Assembly (NCBI GenBank): GCA_021399435.1
Contig: JAJTUP010000030.1
Coordinates: forward strand, 682,001-746,000
DNA from: Diaporthe sp. PMI_573
Lineage: Eukaryota > Ascomycota > Sordariomycetes > Diaporthales > Diaporthaceae
Length of the DNA stretch: 64,000 nucleotides
Reading direction: 5' to 3'
Position 1 is the stretch's first letter; each line of letters begins with the position of its first letter. This document shows positions 11,745-22,108 of the stretch, one piece after another. The translations under genes were made by a program, and so were the position numbers. The notes beneath the pieces are model-generated. The model did not search any database. It was not told where the DNA came from and worked only from the letters and a program-made list of their open reading frames with translations.

Positions 11745-14700
11745 ATGGCATCATCACTTGGCAAATTCACAGCCGCGCTGATGGCTGCGTCTCAGGAAAA
11801 CACGATGGCTCTGGCAGCACTGAACTTTGACTTCTCCTTGTACAAGGTCGAGGCACCCAAGGAGTACCAGCTCCTGGGCACTAGCCTGTCTGAGGACCGC
11901 CGTCGCCAGGCTGAAGGGGGTTCTCAGCACGTCGCCGCGCGCAAGCTGGGTGCCATCTTCAGAAGTAGGCTACCGAAAGTGCCCTATCTCCTGCAGGCGT
12001 TCGGGCACCGCGTGTCTGAAATTGCGGCGGCTTCAAAAAAGATGAATAAAGAAACGAGAAACTACTCTGCCGAAAGACACGATAACCATGTCTTCTCGAA
12101 GAACGTGGGGATCGACGGCACCTCCCTCTGGGGCGGCCGCAACATCGGGGCCGGAAGCCCTTTGTGTGCAGCTTCTGGCTTGCATCCTAGCCCGGATCTG
12201 GTCTCCTCCTCAAGCCATATCGATCTGGGCCGAGATACTGGATGTCAGAAAAGCCGAGCTGCATCGAGAAGGCATGGACATCGCTGATGTGGCAGCACTG
12301 AACTCTAACGTCACTCGTGAGCAACTCGCTGAGTTGGATGCCAGCACACGGTCGTGGCTACAAACGGCGGATGCGTTAAAGGCCACAGAACTCATCCAGC
12401 TCCGTTTGATCATCGGTGACATCGACGCACCGGTGAACAACACCCCCGGCACATACGACAGTGTTATGGAGGCGTGGACGGCGTCTATGCAAGTCGCAGA
12501 CAACTTGATCGCCGGTGTAGCTCAGAGCGTTTACAACGGAGGTGCGCTCCTAGGATTGACAGCATGGCATCTGTACCCGGACATGTCTGTGTACAGTAAT
12601 GGGATGTCCGGTGGCTCGCCTGAGAAGGAAATCCGGCAGGGGGATCCCCTCATCAATCCAGGAGGCATTCTGACAGTCGGACTGCGCCCATCGGATGGCT
12701 TCAACTATGGTGTGCGATGGTCATTGCCGTTGGCCAAGCTCCGATACTACGGTGCGCCGACGACAGTCACAAGAACTATCGGTGCTGACCCATCAAGGGT
12801 ATCGATTACGGAGTTGATGCTCGCCGCGCTCGGCGCACTCTCCAGGGAGTGGCCAGAAACAAAAGACAAATACGATCTGGTCTGCAAGTTCTACCAGGTA
12901 CTTGCGAGCCGCATGGAGGTACGCACTGATCCGGTCGTCGCCGGCTATAAAGCCCTGGGCAAAGCGGCCGAGAAGTTTCTTAACGCACCCCTCGACAGGC
13001 GACATGTCATGTTGCGAATCATGGCATATGGCAGCAGAAATGGTGGGGAGTTCTTGAAGGACGAGGAAGGGAAGGTACCGACATATGAAACTCAGACCTT
13101 CGGAAAGACAAAAAGTTAGCGAATTGATGAAATTCATGGACGTGGATGTGCGGCATAACTTCTTGTGGTCTGTGCTACAGAAAAGAACACCGCGGTTGAG
13201 TCCCGGGGTTTGGATGGTAGTCTCTCTTGGACACGACACCCGTTTCTCGGGAATGTCCATTTTCCGCCAGGATTCAACGGTGGAAGCAAAACCAACCTCT
13301 GGTCATTTCCATCGGTGGATCTCAGGAAAAGACGGGGAATCCTTGCATCTAGGCGATGATGCCTCCAGTCACACGAAATCCCACAACTCCGATGGCTGGA
13401 CATGGATAACAAGGGATGACGATGCACCAATACGAATTCTAGGGGGGCGCATCATAGCCAACGATACTCGCTCGAAGTACCCAACTTTGACCTTCACACC
13501 TTCGGCAGATAAATGGGTTGATGCACATGAGCACTCGGTATTCACACAGTCATTCTGCCACAAGTCGTCTGTGCTAGGACTTCCCGCCACGCCTATCGAA
13601 TTCAAGCACTTTTTCGGCGATCCCAAAGATGCAGCAATCTACATGAAGGTCGACAACATCCTCATTTACAATTACTCAGGAAGGATGCCTAAGTTGACTT
13701 CCGAAGTTGAGATCGACCAAATACTTGATTTAATGCAGGAAGGCCATCTGAGTTTCAAACGAATACCTGCAACGCCAATCACTATTTCGATTATGCTCCT
13801 CGGACTCATTGATCGAACATATGCTGATTTGGATACTTCGAAACCCACGGTATCCCTTGACGTTCTACGCACACCGTTGAGTACGAAGAAATGTTTCAGT
13901 GGATTTAGATCGAAGTCAGGAAAGACGCGCACAGCAGTCGCATTCTCCACTGTGGCTTACCTGGAGACAGGAGATCCAGACCTTGATCCTGCATTGCTGA
14001 ATAACGTCATGGCCGTGGCCGTTGGGAGCTCCATCTACGCTGCTGGCGTTCTCTCGTCCGACCCGCACGAAGATTCGGACCCTTGCTCATTGAGTCGCAC
14101 CTTTGGCAACATTGGCAAACCCGGTGTATCTTTGCTGATCCCTCCAGCAGACCCTCAAATAAAGAAGAACGACACGGGGGAGTGGAACGTCATAAATCAC
14201 GAGCCATGGGATGGAATGTCGGCCGATCACTTCAGCAAAACCTCTCTTCACCTGTCCTTGACTGAATACCGAGTTCCGTATACAGCTCAACACCAAGGGC
14301 AACGGGATATGCAAGCTTTTTTCCAAGAAGCAATCGTCTCAGTGTATGATGGCAACGCTTGGGTAGGAGATATTGACATCGTCAAAGCTCTGTCCTCGAC
14401 CTCAACGTTGGCCAAAGTGCCGAACGAGTGTGACAATCACCACATGTATGACATTCAAACAATGGCAGTAGGAACACAGCAGAACAAGGGCAAGAAAAAC
14501 AACGCCCTCATGAAACAGATTGTGTGCGCAGACAGCTGGCAAGAGCTTCTCGACAAGGCGAACCGGCCCATGGTCTTGAGATGTCATGAGAATTGGGTGG
14601 GCCGCCTCGCGGTAACGTCGATCAGCGTGCAACTTGGGTACACGACGCTTGTGCTACCAAGGCAGCGCTGCAAGAATGGCTGTTTCAGGGACCCGAACTT

Positions 14701-14746
14701 TGCGTCGAGAAACCTGGTGGGGCATATTGATGTAATCATCTTTTAG
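11745..14746 (+). CDS. Large conserved fungal protein of unknown function, two +1 frame slips
   Basis: Three abutting frames together encode about 999 residues once two single-base slips are allowed for: 11745 to about 12130, then to about 13110, then to the stop at 14746. The opening (MASSLGKFTAALMAASQENT and ALAALNFDFSLYKVEAPKEY) and the blocks AAATSGPEALCVQLLACILARIW and LLGLTAWHLYPDMSVY (each partly quoted) match, from memory, a family of long uncharacterised Pezizomycotina proteins; I know no assigned activity. The first slip is in GGGG at 12130-12133 (one G too many: the W-A-A-A-T-S-G reading resumes in the next frame). The second is in AAAAA at 13110-13114. Neither site has room for an intron. 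There is no signal peptide or obvious membrane segment. It may be intact with sequencing errors, or a young pseudogene. Confidence 0.7.
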
Positions 14747-15037
14747 AGGAGACAGTGAAGAATATGTTTTTATCAAAACGCCGTGGCCGACATCAATCAT
14801 TGTCAATATATTGGTGATATGTGACTTGTCACCTACTGGGCCTGTCGCTTCTGCCTGGCCAACATAACAAGTAGTTATGCTAGTAGCCGGCCCAACTTTA
14901 CCCCGAATCTGTATTACAGACCGGTCGGTCACCGGTCAACGCCAGCCATCGATGAGGGTTTGCTGTCATTCAAGTCGACAGAGTACTTTCTCAACACCAT
15001 GCTCACCTAGATCACAAGGCAGGCTGGCACATTCATC

Positions 15038-16087
15038 ATGCGGGACACACAGCTCGAGGACATCCACACAATCATCACGCCGCCTCTTCTTAGTCACATG
15101 TGTCGCGCGCGCATTCCCTGGCCACGCACACACCACATCTCCGGGAACGAGCTGAAAACAGAGTTCTTCAGCGACGACTCCCGCTTCACCACCGCCGCCA
15201 AAGATGCCTGGCCCGCCCTCAAGGCCCTCGCCTCCCAGTACGGGCCCGACACCGTCCCGGACATGGCCGGGTTCTTGCCCCCGCCAGAGGACCCGCGGTT
15301 CCCCGAGCAGGCGTTCGGCATGCATGTCCTCCTCGACCAGGCCCCGAGGATTCTGTTCAGGGGCATCGATGGGCGGTGGACGAGCTGGTTTGATACAGTA
15401 GCGAGGACATTGTACACGTCATACTACGGCCTGCCGAAACGGCTGAGGCCGTGGACCAGTGAGGCCTGGGCGGGCTCGACGTTCGAGTACTGGGTTTGCA
15501 TCGCCAGCGAGTTCAACGCTACCATGACACACCAGGAGAGCATCGGGGACCAGCAGCTCTCGGCAGTCCGCATCGAGCAGTTACGCCGGGCCGTTGAAGA
15601 CTTCTCGGGGCACCGCGATCCGGCGAGGGACGGCTCGTCGCCACCGCTGGACGAGTACTCGCTGATAGACATCGTGACCCACGTCGACCTGGACCAGGAC
15701 TGGCCCTTCCACAAAGCTGCCTTCTTCTCGTTCCGGGTCGACGACGCCCACGGGCCCCTCATTGACAAATTCGGCCGGTACCCTTACCGCAACGCCATCG
15801 AGGGGAGAGACAGCACGCCCGACGAGCTCGAGTGGATCCGGAACACCGGCCACTTCGCCGAGGCCAGACCAGAGGTTGCGGAGCGTGTGAGGCGGGACAT
15901 GGAAGCTGGCACGTGGACGCCGCTGGGCCGGGGCGAGGACGAGGAGAGAGCGGAGACAAACATTTCATCCGATATCAGTCTCAGCGTTGCCATCCGGACG
16001 GAACATGGAATAAAGCCTGTGAAGAAGGATAACTTCAAATTGTTGTTCGATTCGGACGGCGTGTGGTGCGGTTGGCAGGAAGAATAA
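15038..16087 (+). CDS. DUF924 family protein
   Basis: This is a single exon of 349 codons. Diagnostic DUF924 features are present: an LLDQAPRILFRGIDG segment (residues 97-111, the family's L-D-Q-x-P-R-N-x-F-R-G motif) and KFGRYPYRNAIEGRDSTPDE near residue 240 (the F-G-R-x-P-x-R-N motif). The central region is alpha-helical, as in the family's TPR-like fold. Bacterial members are about 190-220 residues; this fungal one has N- and C-terminal extensions. The biochemical role is unknown. ATGs at 15038 and 15101 (shortly inside) are both possible starts. The third position is strongly GC-biased, consistent with a real gene. It is downstream of and co-oriented with the 999-residue gene, about 290 bp away. 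Confidence 0.8.
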   Translation: MRDTQLEDIHTIITPPLLSHMCRARIPWPRTHHISGNELKTEFFSDDSRFTTAAKDAWPALKALASQYGPDTVPDMAGFLPPPEDPRFPEQAFGMHVLLDQAPRILFRGIDGRWTSWFDTVARTLYTSYYGLPKRLRPWTSEAWAGSTFEYWVCIASEFNATMTHQESIGDQQLSAVRIEQLRRAVEDFSGHRDPARDGSSPPLDEYSLIDIVTHVDLDQDWPFHKAAFFSFRVDDAHGPLIDKFGRYPYRNAIEGRDSTPDELEWIRNTGHFAEARPEVAERVRRDMEAGTWTPLGRGEDEERAETNISSDISLSVAIRTEHGIKPVKKDNFKLLFDSDGVWCGWQEE

Positions 16088-16859
16088 GACTGGCCAACAG
16101 CTTCAAGGCAGTTTGAGCTCCAAAGCCAACCCATGCCGTTCTTCCGGCCTTTAGGCCTCCTTTTCTTAGCATACACAGTAGTCAGTTAACGACGGCAGCT
16201 AGCGAGCACAATTGACAATATCAGGGGGTTGTGGAGTTCCTTACCTGGCCTGGCAGGCCTGGCCGCATGTGGCTCGGCAGCAGTGACCCCTAGCTTGACT
16301 ATAATGTGGGTCAATGTTTTCTGCATTCATTACCCCCTTTACTGCTCCCTGGTTGATCATAAGCTGTTGAGTACGTCCTAGACCTGTGCTATTCGACGGC
16401 AATCGTGCCTCCGCCTGTTGATTCGCCGCGTCATCTGGTTTATTGTCCAGCTTCCTTGCTCTTATGATCGGCAATAGTCCGGTGACTCGCCGACTGTGAC
16501 AATAAGCATGATCCAACCCCGGATCGCCAGGCCTCGGCACCAGTACCGAAACCGATTAGCGCCGGCTTTCACGATGCTTCAGCATCACAAGCATTGCGGG
16601 GACGTCCAATTTGCGGCTCCCCAAATTAGTAGTTACGGGTCACTACCCTCCTAGGATAGGACACTTGGTTGAGCTTGTTTTGCTTCAGCACACTTCACAT
16701 CCCTCCACCACGGAGTGATGGCCTCCGCCGCATCATCGTCGGCCGGGCCTTGGATAGACCTTGGAATATAAAGTGACATGTGCCCATCTGTGTAGTGAAT
16801 GACCGGAATAGTCTTGCCATGCTTCCAAGAGCTCGTACATTCTTTTGACTTCAGACAAT
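16088..16859. other. Intergenic, upstream region of the endoglucanase gene
   Basis: This holds the 3' end of the DUF924 gene and the endoglucanase promoter. A good TATA box lies at 16767-16773. No other gene is supported. Confidence 0.6.
16767..16773 (+). promoter_or_regulatory. TATA box of the GH5 endoglucanase gene
   Basis: TATAAAG lies 87 bp upstream of the ATG at 16860, a normal spacing for a strongly regulated fungal secreted-enzyme gene. Confidence 0.65.
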
Positions 16860-18142
16860 ATGCGGTTCCTCAATGTTGTCCTCGGCGCCGTCGCCGTCAC
16901 TTCGGCGGTCGCTGCACCCACCACCACCACCAGAAACGCAGGCGTAGAAAAGCGCAAGAGCAAGTTCTTGTTCACGGGCGTCAACGAGTCCGGGGCTGAG
17001 TTCGGCCAGGGAAACCTGCCAGGCACACTTGGCACGGACTACACATGGCCTGTTCACTCAACCATTGATGTAAGAGAGGAGACTTCGATTTCATGTGAGA
17101 GAGGCACCAGAACCAATTATACTGACCGACAACCGGTAGACCTTGACCGCAAAGGGCTTCAACATCTTCCGGGTGCCAATTTTGATGTACGCTACCTACG
17201 ACGGTCTTTGATGCGAATTCAATCACACGGACTGACAATCTCGCAGGGAGCGGATCATCCCGAGCACCTTGACAGGTAGCATCAACGAGGCATACTTCAA
17301 CGGCTTGAACGATGTCAGTAATGCCACATCACCAATAAACTGGATCCGAAGCTAACCTGGCCCTCAGATCGTCAGCTACATCACGAGCAAAGGCGCATAC
17401 GCCATCATCGACTCACAGAACTTTGGGCGCTACTACGGGAACGTGATCACCGACACCAGCGGTTTCCAGAAATACTGGAAGACCATTGCGGCCCGCTTCT
17501 CGAGCAACAGCAAGGTCATTTTCGACACCAACAATGAGTACCACGACATGGACAACACCCTCGTCGCACAGCTCAACCAAGCCGCTGTCAACGGCATCCG
17601 CGCGGCCGGTGCCACGAGCCAGTACATCTTCGTAGAGGGTAACTCCTACACCGGCGCTTGGACTTGGGTATGTCTTCTCCGCATAATACTTGCTCATCAC
17701 TGCTCAAAGCAACTGCCACAGTTCCATAATACTAACACAACGACAGGTCTCCTCCGGCACGGGAGCCGCCCTAGCCTCCCTCACAGACCCCTCCAACAAG
17801 ATAGTATACGAGATGCACCAGTACCTCGACAGCGACGGATCCGGCACGCACGCGGACTGCGTGTCTTCCACCATCGGGGCCGAGCGCATCCAGGCCGCCA
17901 CGCAGTGGCTGAAGCAGAACAACAAGAAGGGGATCCTGGGCGAGACCGCCGGGGGCGCCAACAGCCAGTGTATCCAGGCCCTGACGGGGATGCTGCAGTA
18001 CATGGAGGACAACTCTGACGTGTGGGATGGTTGGCTCTGGTGGGGAGGTGGCCCGTGGTGGGGGGACTATATGTTTTCGATGGAACCGCCGAGCGGTACT
18101 GCGTATACGTCAGTGCTTCCGAGCATTTCGCAGTTTATCTGA
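16860..18142 (+). CDS. Secreted endo-beta-1,4-glucanase, glycoside hydrolase family 5
   Basis: It hydrolyses internal beta-1,4 bonds of cellulose outside the cell. Five exons fit: 16860-17069, 17140-17186, 17247-17313, 17368-17667 and 17747-18142, giving 339 residues, the usual length for a single-domain GH5_5 enzyme with no carbohydrate-binding module. Residues 1-19 ([19 protein letters not shown]) form a signal peptide, followed by a KR pro-site near 32. GH5 landmarks are [21 protein letters not shown], the acid/base Glu165 in [23 protein letters not shown] and the nucleophile Glu274 in ILGETAGG. The C-terminus has [20 protein letters not shown]. The usual D-P-(H/Q)-N motif reads DSQN (residues 123-126), and GEFAGG is GETAGG; both are mild departures from the commonest form. 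Exons 2 and 3 are only 47 and 67 nt. Confidence 0.93.
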
Positions 18143-18470
18143 CATTATAGTTTCGTGGCGAGGCGGTCGACGAATCCTCGAGTCCTATCGTTACAAGTGC
18201 GGGAAGGCACTCGTCGTTTATCGCTTAGATGGGACCAGCGGCTCTGTTGCTTCAACAAAACCATATTTGATCACAGATTATTGCACGTTCCCATGAGATC
18301 GTACTAGTAGCTGTTGACGGCACATTGTATACTAATTTCTGATCTATGCGGGACATTGTGCCTCTATCTGCCGCGTCTTAGGTGGTTTCGTTTTTAATCC
18401 GTGTACGTACGCTTCCTAAGCAGTATGTAGGCGGTCCCTTCAAACAGTGGTAAACGCTTAAACACCTAGC

Positions 18471-18471
<1 letters not shown>

Positions 18472-18508
<37 letters not shown>

Positions 18509-18518
18509 ACAAAAAAAC
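18472..18518. repeat. T30 tract followed by A-rich tract
   Basis: Thirty consecutive T are followed by eight A, a C and seven A. It may be a simple homopolymer, or the poly(A) end of an old retroposed sequence read on the minus strand. No retrotransposon domains are seen next to it. Confidence 0.8.
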
Positions 18519-19356
18519 AATGCCGATAACAGTAGGTTTAGAATACGATTGTGTGTGGCACGAGGCCCAGCCGCGTCTTAGGCAGGGGTCGAATTCGACA
18601 ATGCACGAAACCATGTACGTCCGGATGTTGACCTCTTGGCTGCGAATATGACTCTTGCTTCTCGTATGCATCACTTATTCACTACAAGTGCGCAGGTCAG
18701 CCAGCCTTTTTCGAATGGCGTTCGCCCACAAGGAACAGACGGGCTGACTCGCCGGGGTAACAGATGTCGGGGGATCGTCGCGGTAGAAGATCTTCACGCA
18801 GGGGAGAACCTTGACTGACGCGATTCCGCCACTTACCGCAGCGGCAGCTCAAAATAATGTACCCAGTAGAGCCCGTCAGCCCGGCCCGGCCGACACTGAA
18901 TGCAGCACGGGGCAGTGTTCTGCATCTGGCTCGTGCCGGGAATACGCCATTTCTCGATATCCATCCGGGCGGATCGAAACGTGCACCCTGCCACCCTGGA
19001 GTTGTTTCTAAGATTGCAAGGGATCTCGGGCGAGTCAAATCCATCACTCAGGTGCCAGAGCACCTTAGATTAAAGTGTATCGCGTGGGTTCCGGTGGGTC
19101 CAACGCTGCAGGCTCACCGTTTTGGAAGCGGGTAGGGCTATCTTCGATGCACCGGAACACTCACCAGCAACAAGATGACCTGTCGCAAGCTGGCAGCCGC
19201 ATCTCGCCGACCGGTGCCTGTTTCATCTTATGAGATACCGCAAGGCCCGATTGATTGCGTGCCCTGACTACGGGCCGTAAAGGCGGAACAGGCAGGTAAC
19301 AAGGCCCCGGAATACTTACCGAAGTGAGCCTCTGCTCAGGGCCCCGAAGAGCCCCA

Positions 19357-19363
19357 TTTATAC
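19357..19363 (+). promoter_or_regulatory. TATA-like element upstream of the pectin methylesterase gene
   Basis: TTTATAC lies 163 bp before the assigned start. Transcription from it would include the 22-codon upstream reading frame at 19459-19527. Confidence 0.35.
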
Positions 19364-19519
19364 CCACACTTCCCGGTGAATCTCATTTCACGGACGGCAG
19401 CGTGAGTTCTTGGCACTCACTTAATATCTGGGGCAGATCTCTCGCACGAGAAGCTTAGATGGCCGCTCATCCTTTCTCTTCACCGACCTTGTCATTCGTT
19501 TCCAACAAGCCAGGCCATC

Positions 19520-20574
19520 ATGGGTAACACCGCCAGCACACCGTCGACGCCAGCTGTCCCGGCCAACTCAAGGCTGACACCGCCAGCCGGAGCCATCACC
19601 GTGTGCGCGACGGGAGGATGTGACTGGCCTACCGTGCGTGCCTGATACTTGGACAATTTTCCCTCAAGCAATATTCCCTCAACTGACATTCCTCGCAGAT
19701 CTCATCGGCTGTGAACAGCATCTCCAACACGTCCACAGACCCGACAACCATCTTCGTCTATAATGGCACCTACACGGAGCAGGTGTATCTGCCCCCCAAG
19801 GCCGGCAAGGTCACCATCTACGGACAGACAGCCGACACCACCAGCTACCGCAGCAACACCGTGTCTCTCCAGTTCAACTCCTCCCTCGCCGTCGCATCAG
19901 GCAACGAGTGGACCGCCCCGCTGGTCAACGAGTCGCCCAACACCGCGGTCTACAACATCGAGCTCCGCAACCTCTGGGGCCCGGGCTACCAGGCCGGCGC
20001 GCTGTCCGCCTACAACACGAGCCAGGGCTACTACGGCGTGAGCTTCTACGGCTCCCAGGACACCCTGCTCGCCGAGGTCGGCAACCAGATCTACGCCAAC
20101 TGCTACATCGAGGGCATGACGGACTTCATCTACGGTGAGCACGCGCGCGCCTGGATCGTCAACTCGACCGTCGCCGCCAACGGCTACGGCTGGATCACCG
20201 CCAGCGGGAGGGTCGACGACAACGACCCCAGCTGGTACGTCATCACCGACAGCGTGGTCACGACCGCCGACGGCTACGACGTCGAGGACGGCAGCGTCTT
20301 CCTGGGCCGCCCCTGGAGGAACTACGCCCGCGTCACGTTCCAGCGCTCTGAGATCGGGGCCCACGTCAACCAGACTGGCTGGGCAGAGTGGACCGAGACC
20401 GAGCCCCAGACGGACCATGTCACCTTTGAGGAGTGGGACAACTCCGGTGCAGGGTCCGACACGGCCGACAGGGTCAGCTACTCGACCGTGAGGAACTCGC
20501 CGCTGCCTATTGAGTTCATCCTGGGCTCAGACTACAGGGACTGGGTTGATGAGCTGTACCTGCCTTCTGTGTAA
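19520..20574 (+). CDS. Pectin methylesterase, carbohydrate esterase family 8
   Basis: It removes methyl esters from homogalacturonan. Two exons fit, 19520-19633 and 19699-20574, giving 329 residues. The catalytic core is intact: GYYGVSFYGSQDTLL with Gln158 and Asp159, MTDFIYGEHA with Asp180, and the substrate-binding Arg in FLGRPWRNYARVTF. The start of the right-handed beta-helix is visible as AVNSIS followed by TIFVYNGTYTEQV. The N-terminus predicted from 19520 (MGNTASTPSTPAVPANSRL) is not a signal peptide, which is odd because family members are secreted. An upstream ATG at 19459 opens a 22-codon frame that ends at 19525-19527, overlapping this start. Either the true first exon is unresolved or secretion is unconventional. 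The TATA-like sequence at 19357 leaves little room for another exon. Confidence 0.88.
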
Positions 20575-20829
20575 GACTTGATAATGCAAGGGGTCGGCCG
20601 AATGGCCGGGTGTTTTTTTCGTCCTGTATATAGTTTCAACCCCCCGCTGGTATATTCTAGGCTTAGCCATGTTGGATGTAATTTTTGAAATCAATAATTA
20701 CACTCCTCCCAAAAGAAAACTGTCGAGACGGTCATAAAGCTGTCCATAATATGCATGTGAAGGCCTTCCCCATCGCCTACTTATTCATCGGCATATTATC
20801 CGGCTCTGGTGTAGTTTGGCACGAGCATT

Positions 20830-22108
20830 CTAGGACTCTTGGGCAGGAATCACGGGTTTGGCTACCATCAACCCAATCAGACTCCTCGCAACCTCCGCAG
20901 CGGCCAAGCAAGTAGTCTCCCCGTTGTTGTCGTATACAGGTGCAACTTCCACCACGTCGGCACCAATGACATTGATCCCGGCCAAACCATCTAGAATAGT
21001 CAACAATTCACGCGTCGTCCACCCACCGGGTTCCGCGGTGCCGGTTGCTGGTGCGAAGGCCTGTACAATGTCAATGCCAGAGCGTACGACACATATACCC
21101 GGAGAAAAGGTACTTACTGGATCTAAAACATCAATGTCTACAGTGATGTAAACATTCCCAGCACCAGCCCTTTCCCTCAGCTTCTTGATAACCCCCCTCG
21201 GCCCAATCTCGTCAATATCGCGTGCAGTAATAATCTCAAACCCACAGTGAGCATCATTCTCCAGATCCCTATGCCGACTCCTCAACGGCGCGCGGATCCC
21301 AGCATGAATGGACGAGTCGTTCGATATCAGGCCTTCCTCGTGAGCAATGTGGAGAAACGTCCCGTGGTTCACAGACGCATAGTCCGTGACGCCTCCGCCG
21401 AGGACTCTCGGGTTCCAGGTGTCTATGTGCGAGTCAAAGTGGATAACATTCACAACGCCCCAGTGGTTAATGGTAGACCGGAGAGCGGCCAGGGTGACGG
21501 TGTGGTCGCCGCCTAGCATCAGGACGCGAGGCGTCTTAGCAATAGAGGCGTTGCTAGCTGTTCGTCCGGCGGTGATCTGAAAGGTAATCAATGCCTGGAG
21601 TTTTGACAGCGATGGGGTATCTGACCTTATGAGCCTTGACAAGTTGTTTCAAAGCGACAGTGTTGTCCACAAACGTCAGCGGAGCATCGCCGCAGTCGAC
21701 AATCGTAGCCCATTCCGCAAACGAATTTCGCCCCGAGTACAGATTCCAAGAATGTGGCCCCCGTATCCTGCGTGAGCCGTCACGTATGCCATGCGGTCCG
21801 AACCTCGCCCCGGGCCTATATGAAGTTGCGGTATCAAAAGGCGCCCCCAGCACGGCGATATCATACCTCCCAACGTCCTCGTCGGCCTGGGAACTAAAGC
21901 AAGATACGTATGGCAGGTGACCAAAAGACGTGAGACCACCCGTGGCATCCGTGGTCAGGTCGACATCGTCATCGCTTTCGCTTTCGCTTTGTGGCCGGAT
22001 TGGTATCTGTGCCGGCAGACGGTCTACCCCGAAGACTGGAGGGAATACTATGTCACGAGCATCGCCGAGGCCGACGAGAAGAACAAGTAAAAGTGCACTA
22101 AACAGCAT
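20830..22108 (-). CDS. Agmatinase-like ureohydrolase with signal peptide
   Basis: This is a member of the arginase/agmatinase superfamily, which hydrolyses guanidino compounds such as agmatine to urea plus an amine. Exons on the minus strand are 22108-21626, 21576-21118 and 21060-20830, giving 390 residues. The binuclear Mn ligand motifs are all present: LMLGGDHT, VIHFDSHIDTW and ITVDIDVLDP; the C-terminal GGWTTRE motif follows directly after splicing. Residues 1-19 (MLFSALLLVLLVGLGDARD) form a clear signal peptide, so the enzyme is predicted to enter the secretory route, unlike cytosolic arginase. The second intron (21117-21061, 57 nt) is a multiple of three and has no stop, so retention would insert 19 residues immediately after the metal motif. 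Agmatinase rather than arginase is favoured by the overall motif spacing; the exact substrate is unproven. Confidence 0.9.

Larger units (their letters stand above)
18143..19519. other. Intergenic with T30/A8 tract and a short direct repeat
   Basis: This lies between the endoglucanase and pectinesterase genes, both (+). A T30 tract (18472-18501) runs into A8. The 13-mer GCCGCGTCTTAGG occurs at 18370-18382 and again exactly 200 bp later at 18570-18582. A TATA-like TTTATAC at 19357 precedes the pectinesterase gene. Confidence 0.55.

Noticed and set aside
19897..20418. 173-codon minus-strand frame
   Set aside because: Antisense shadow of the GC-rich pectin methylesterase exon; Val/Gly/Ala-rich and featureless.
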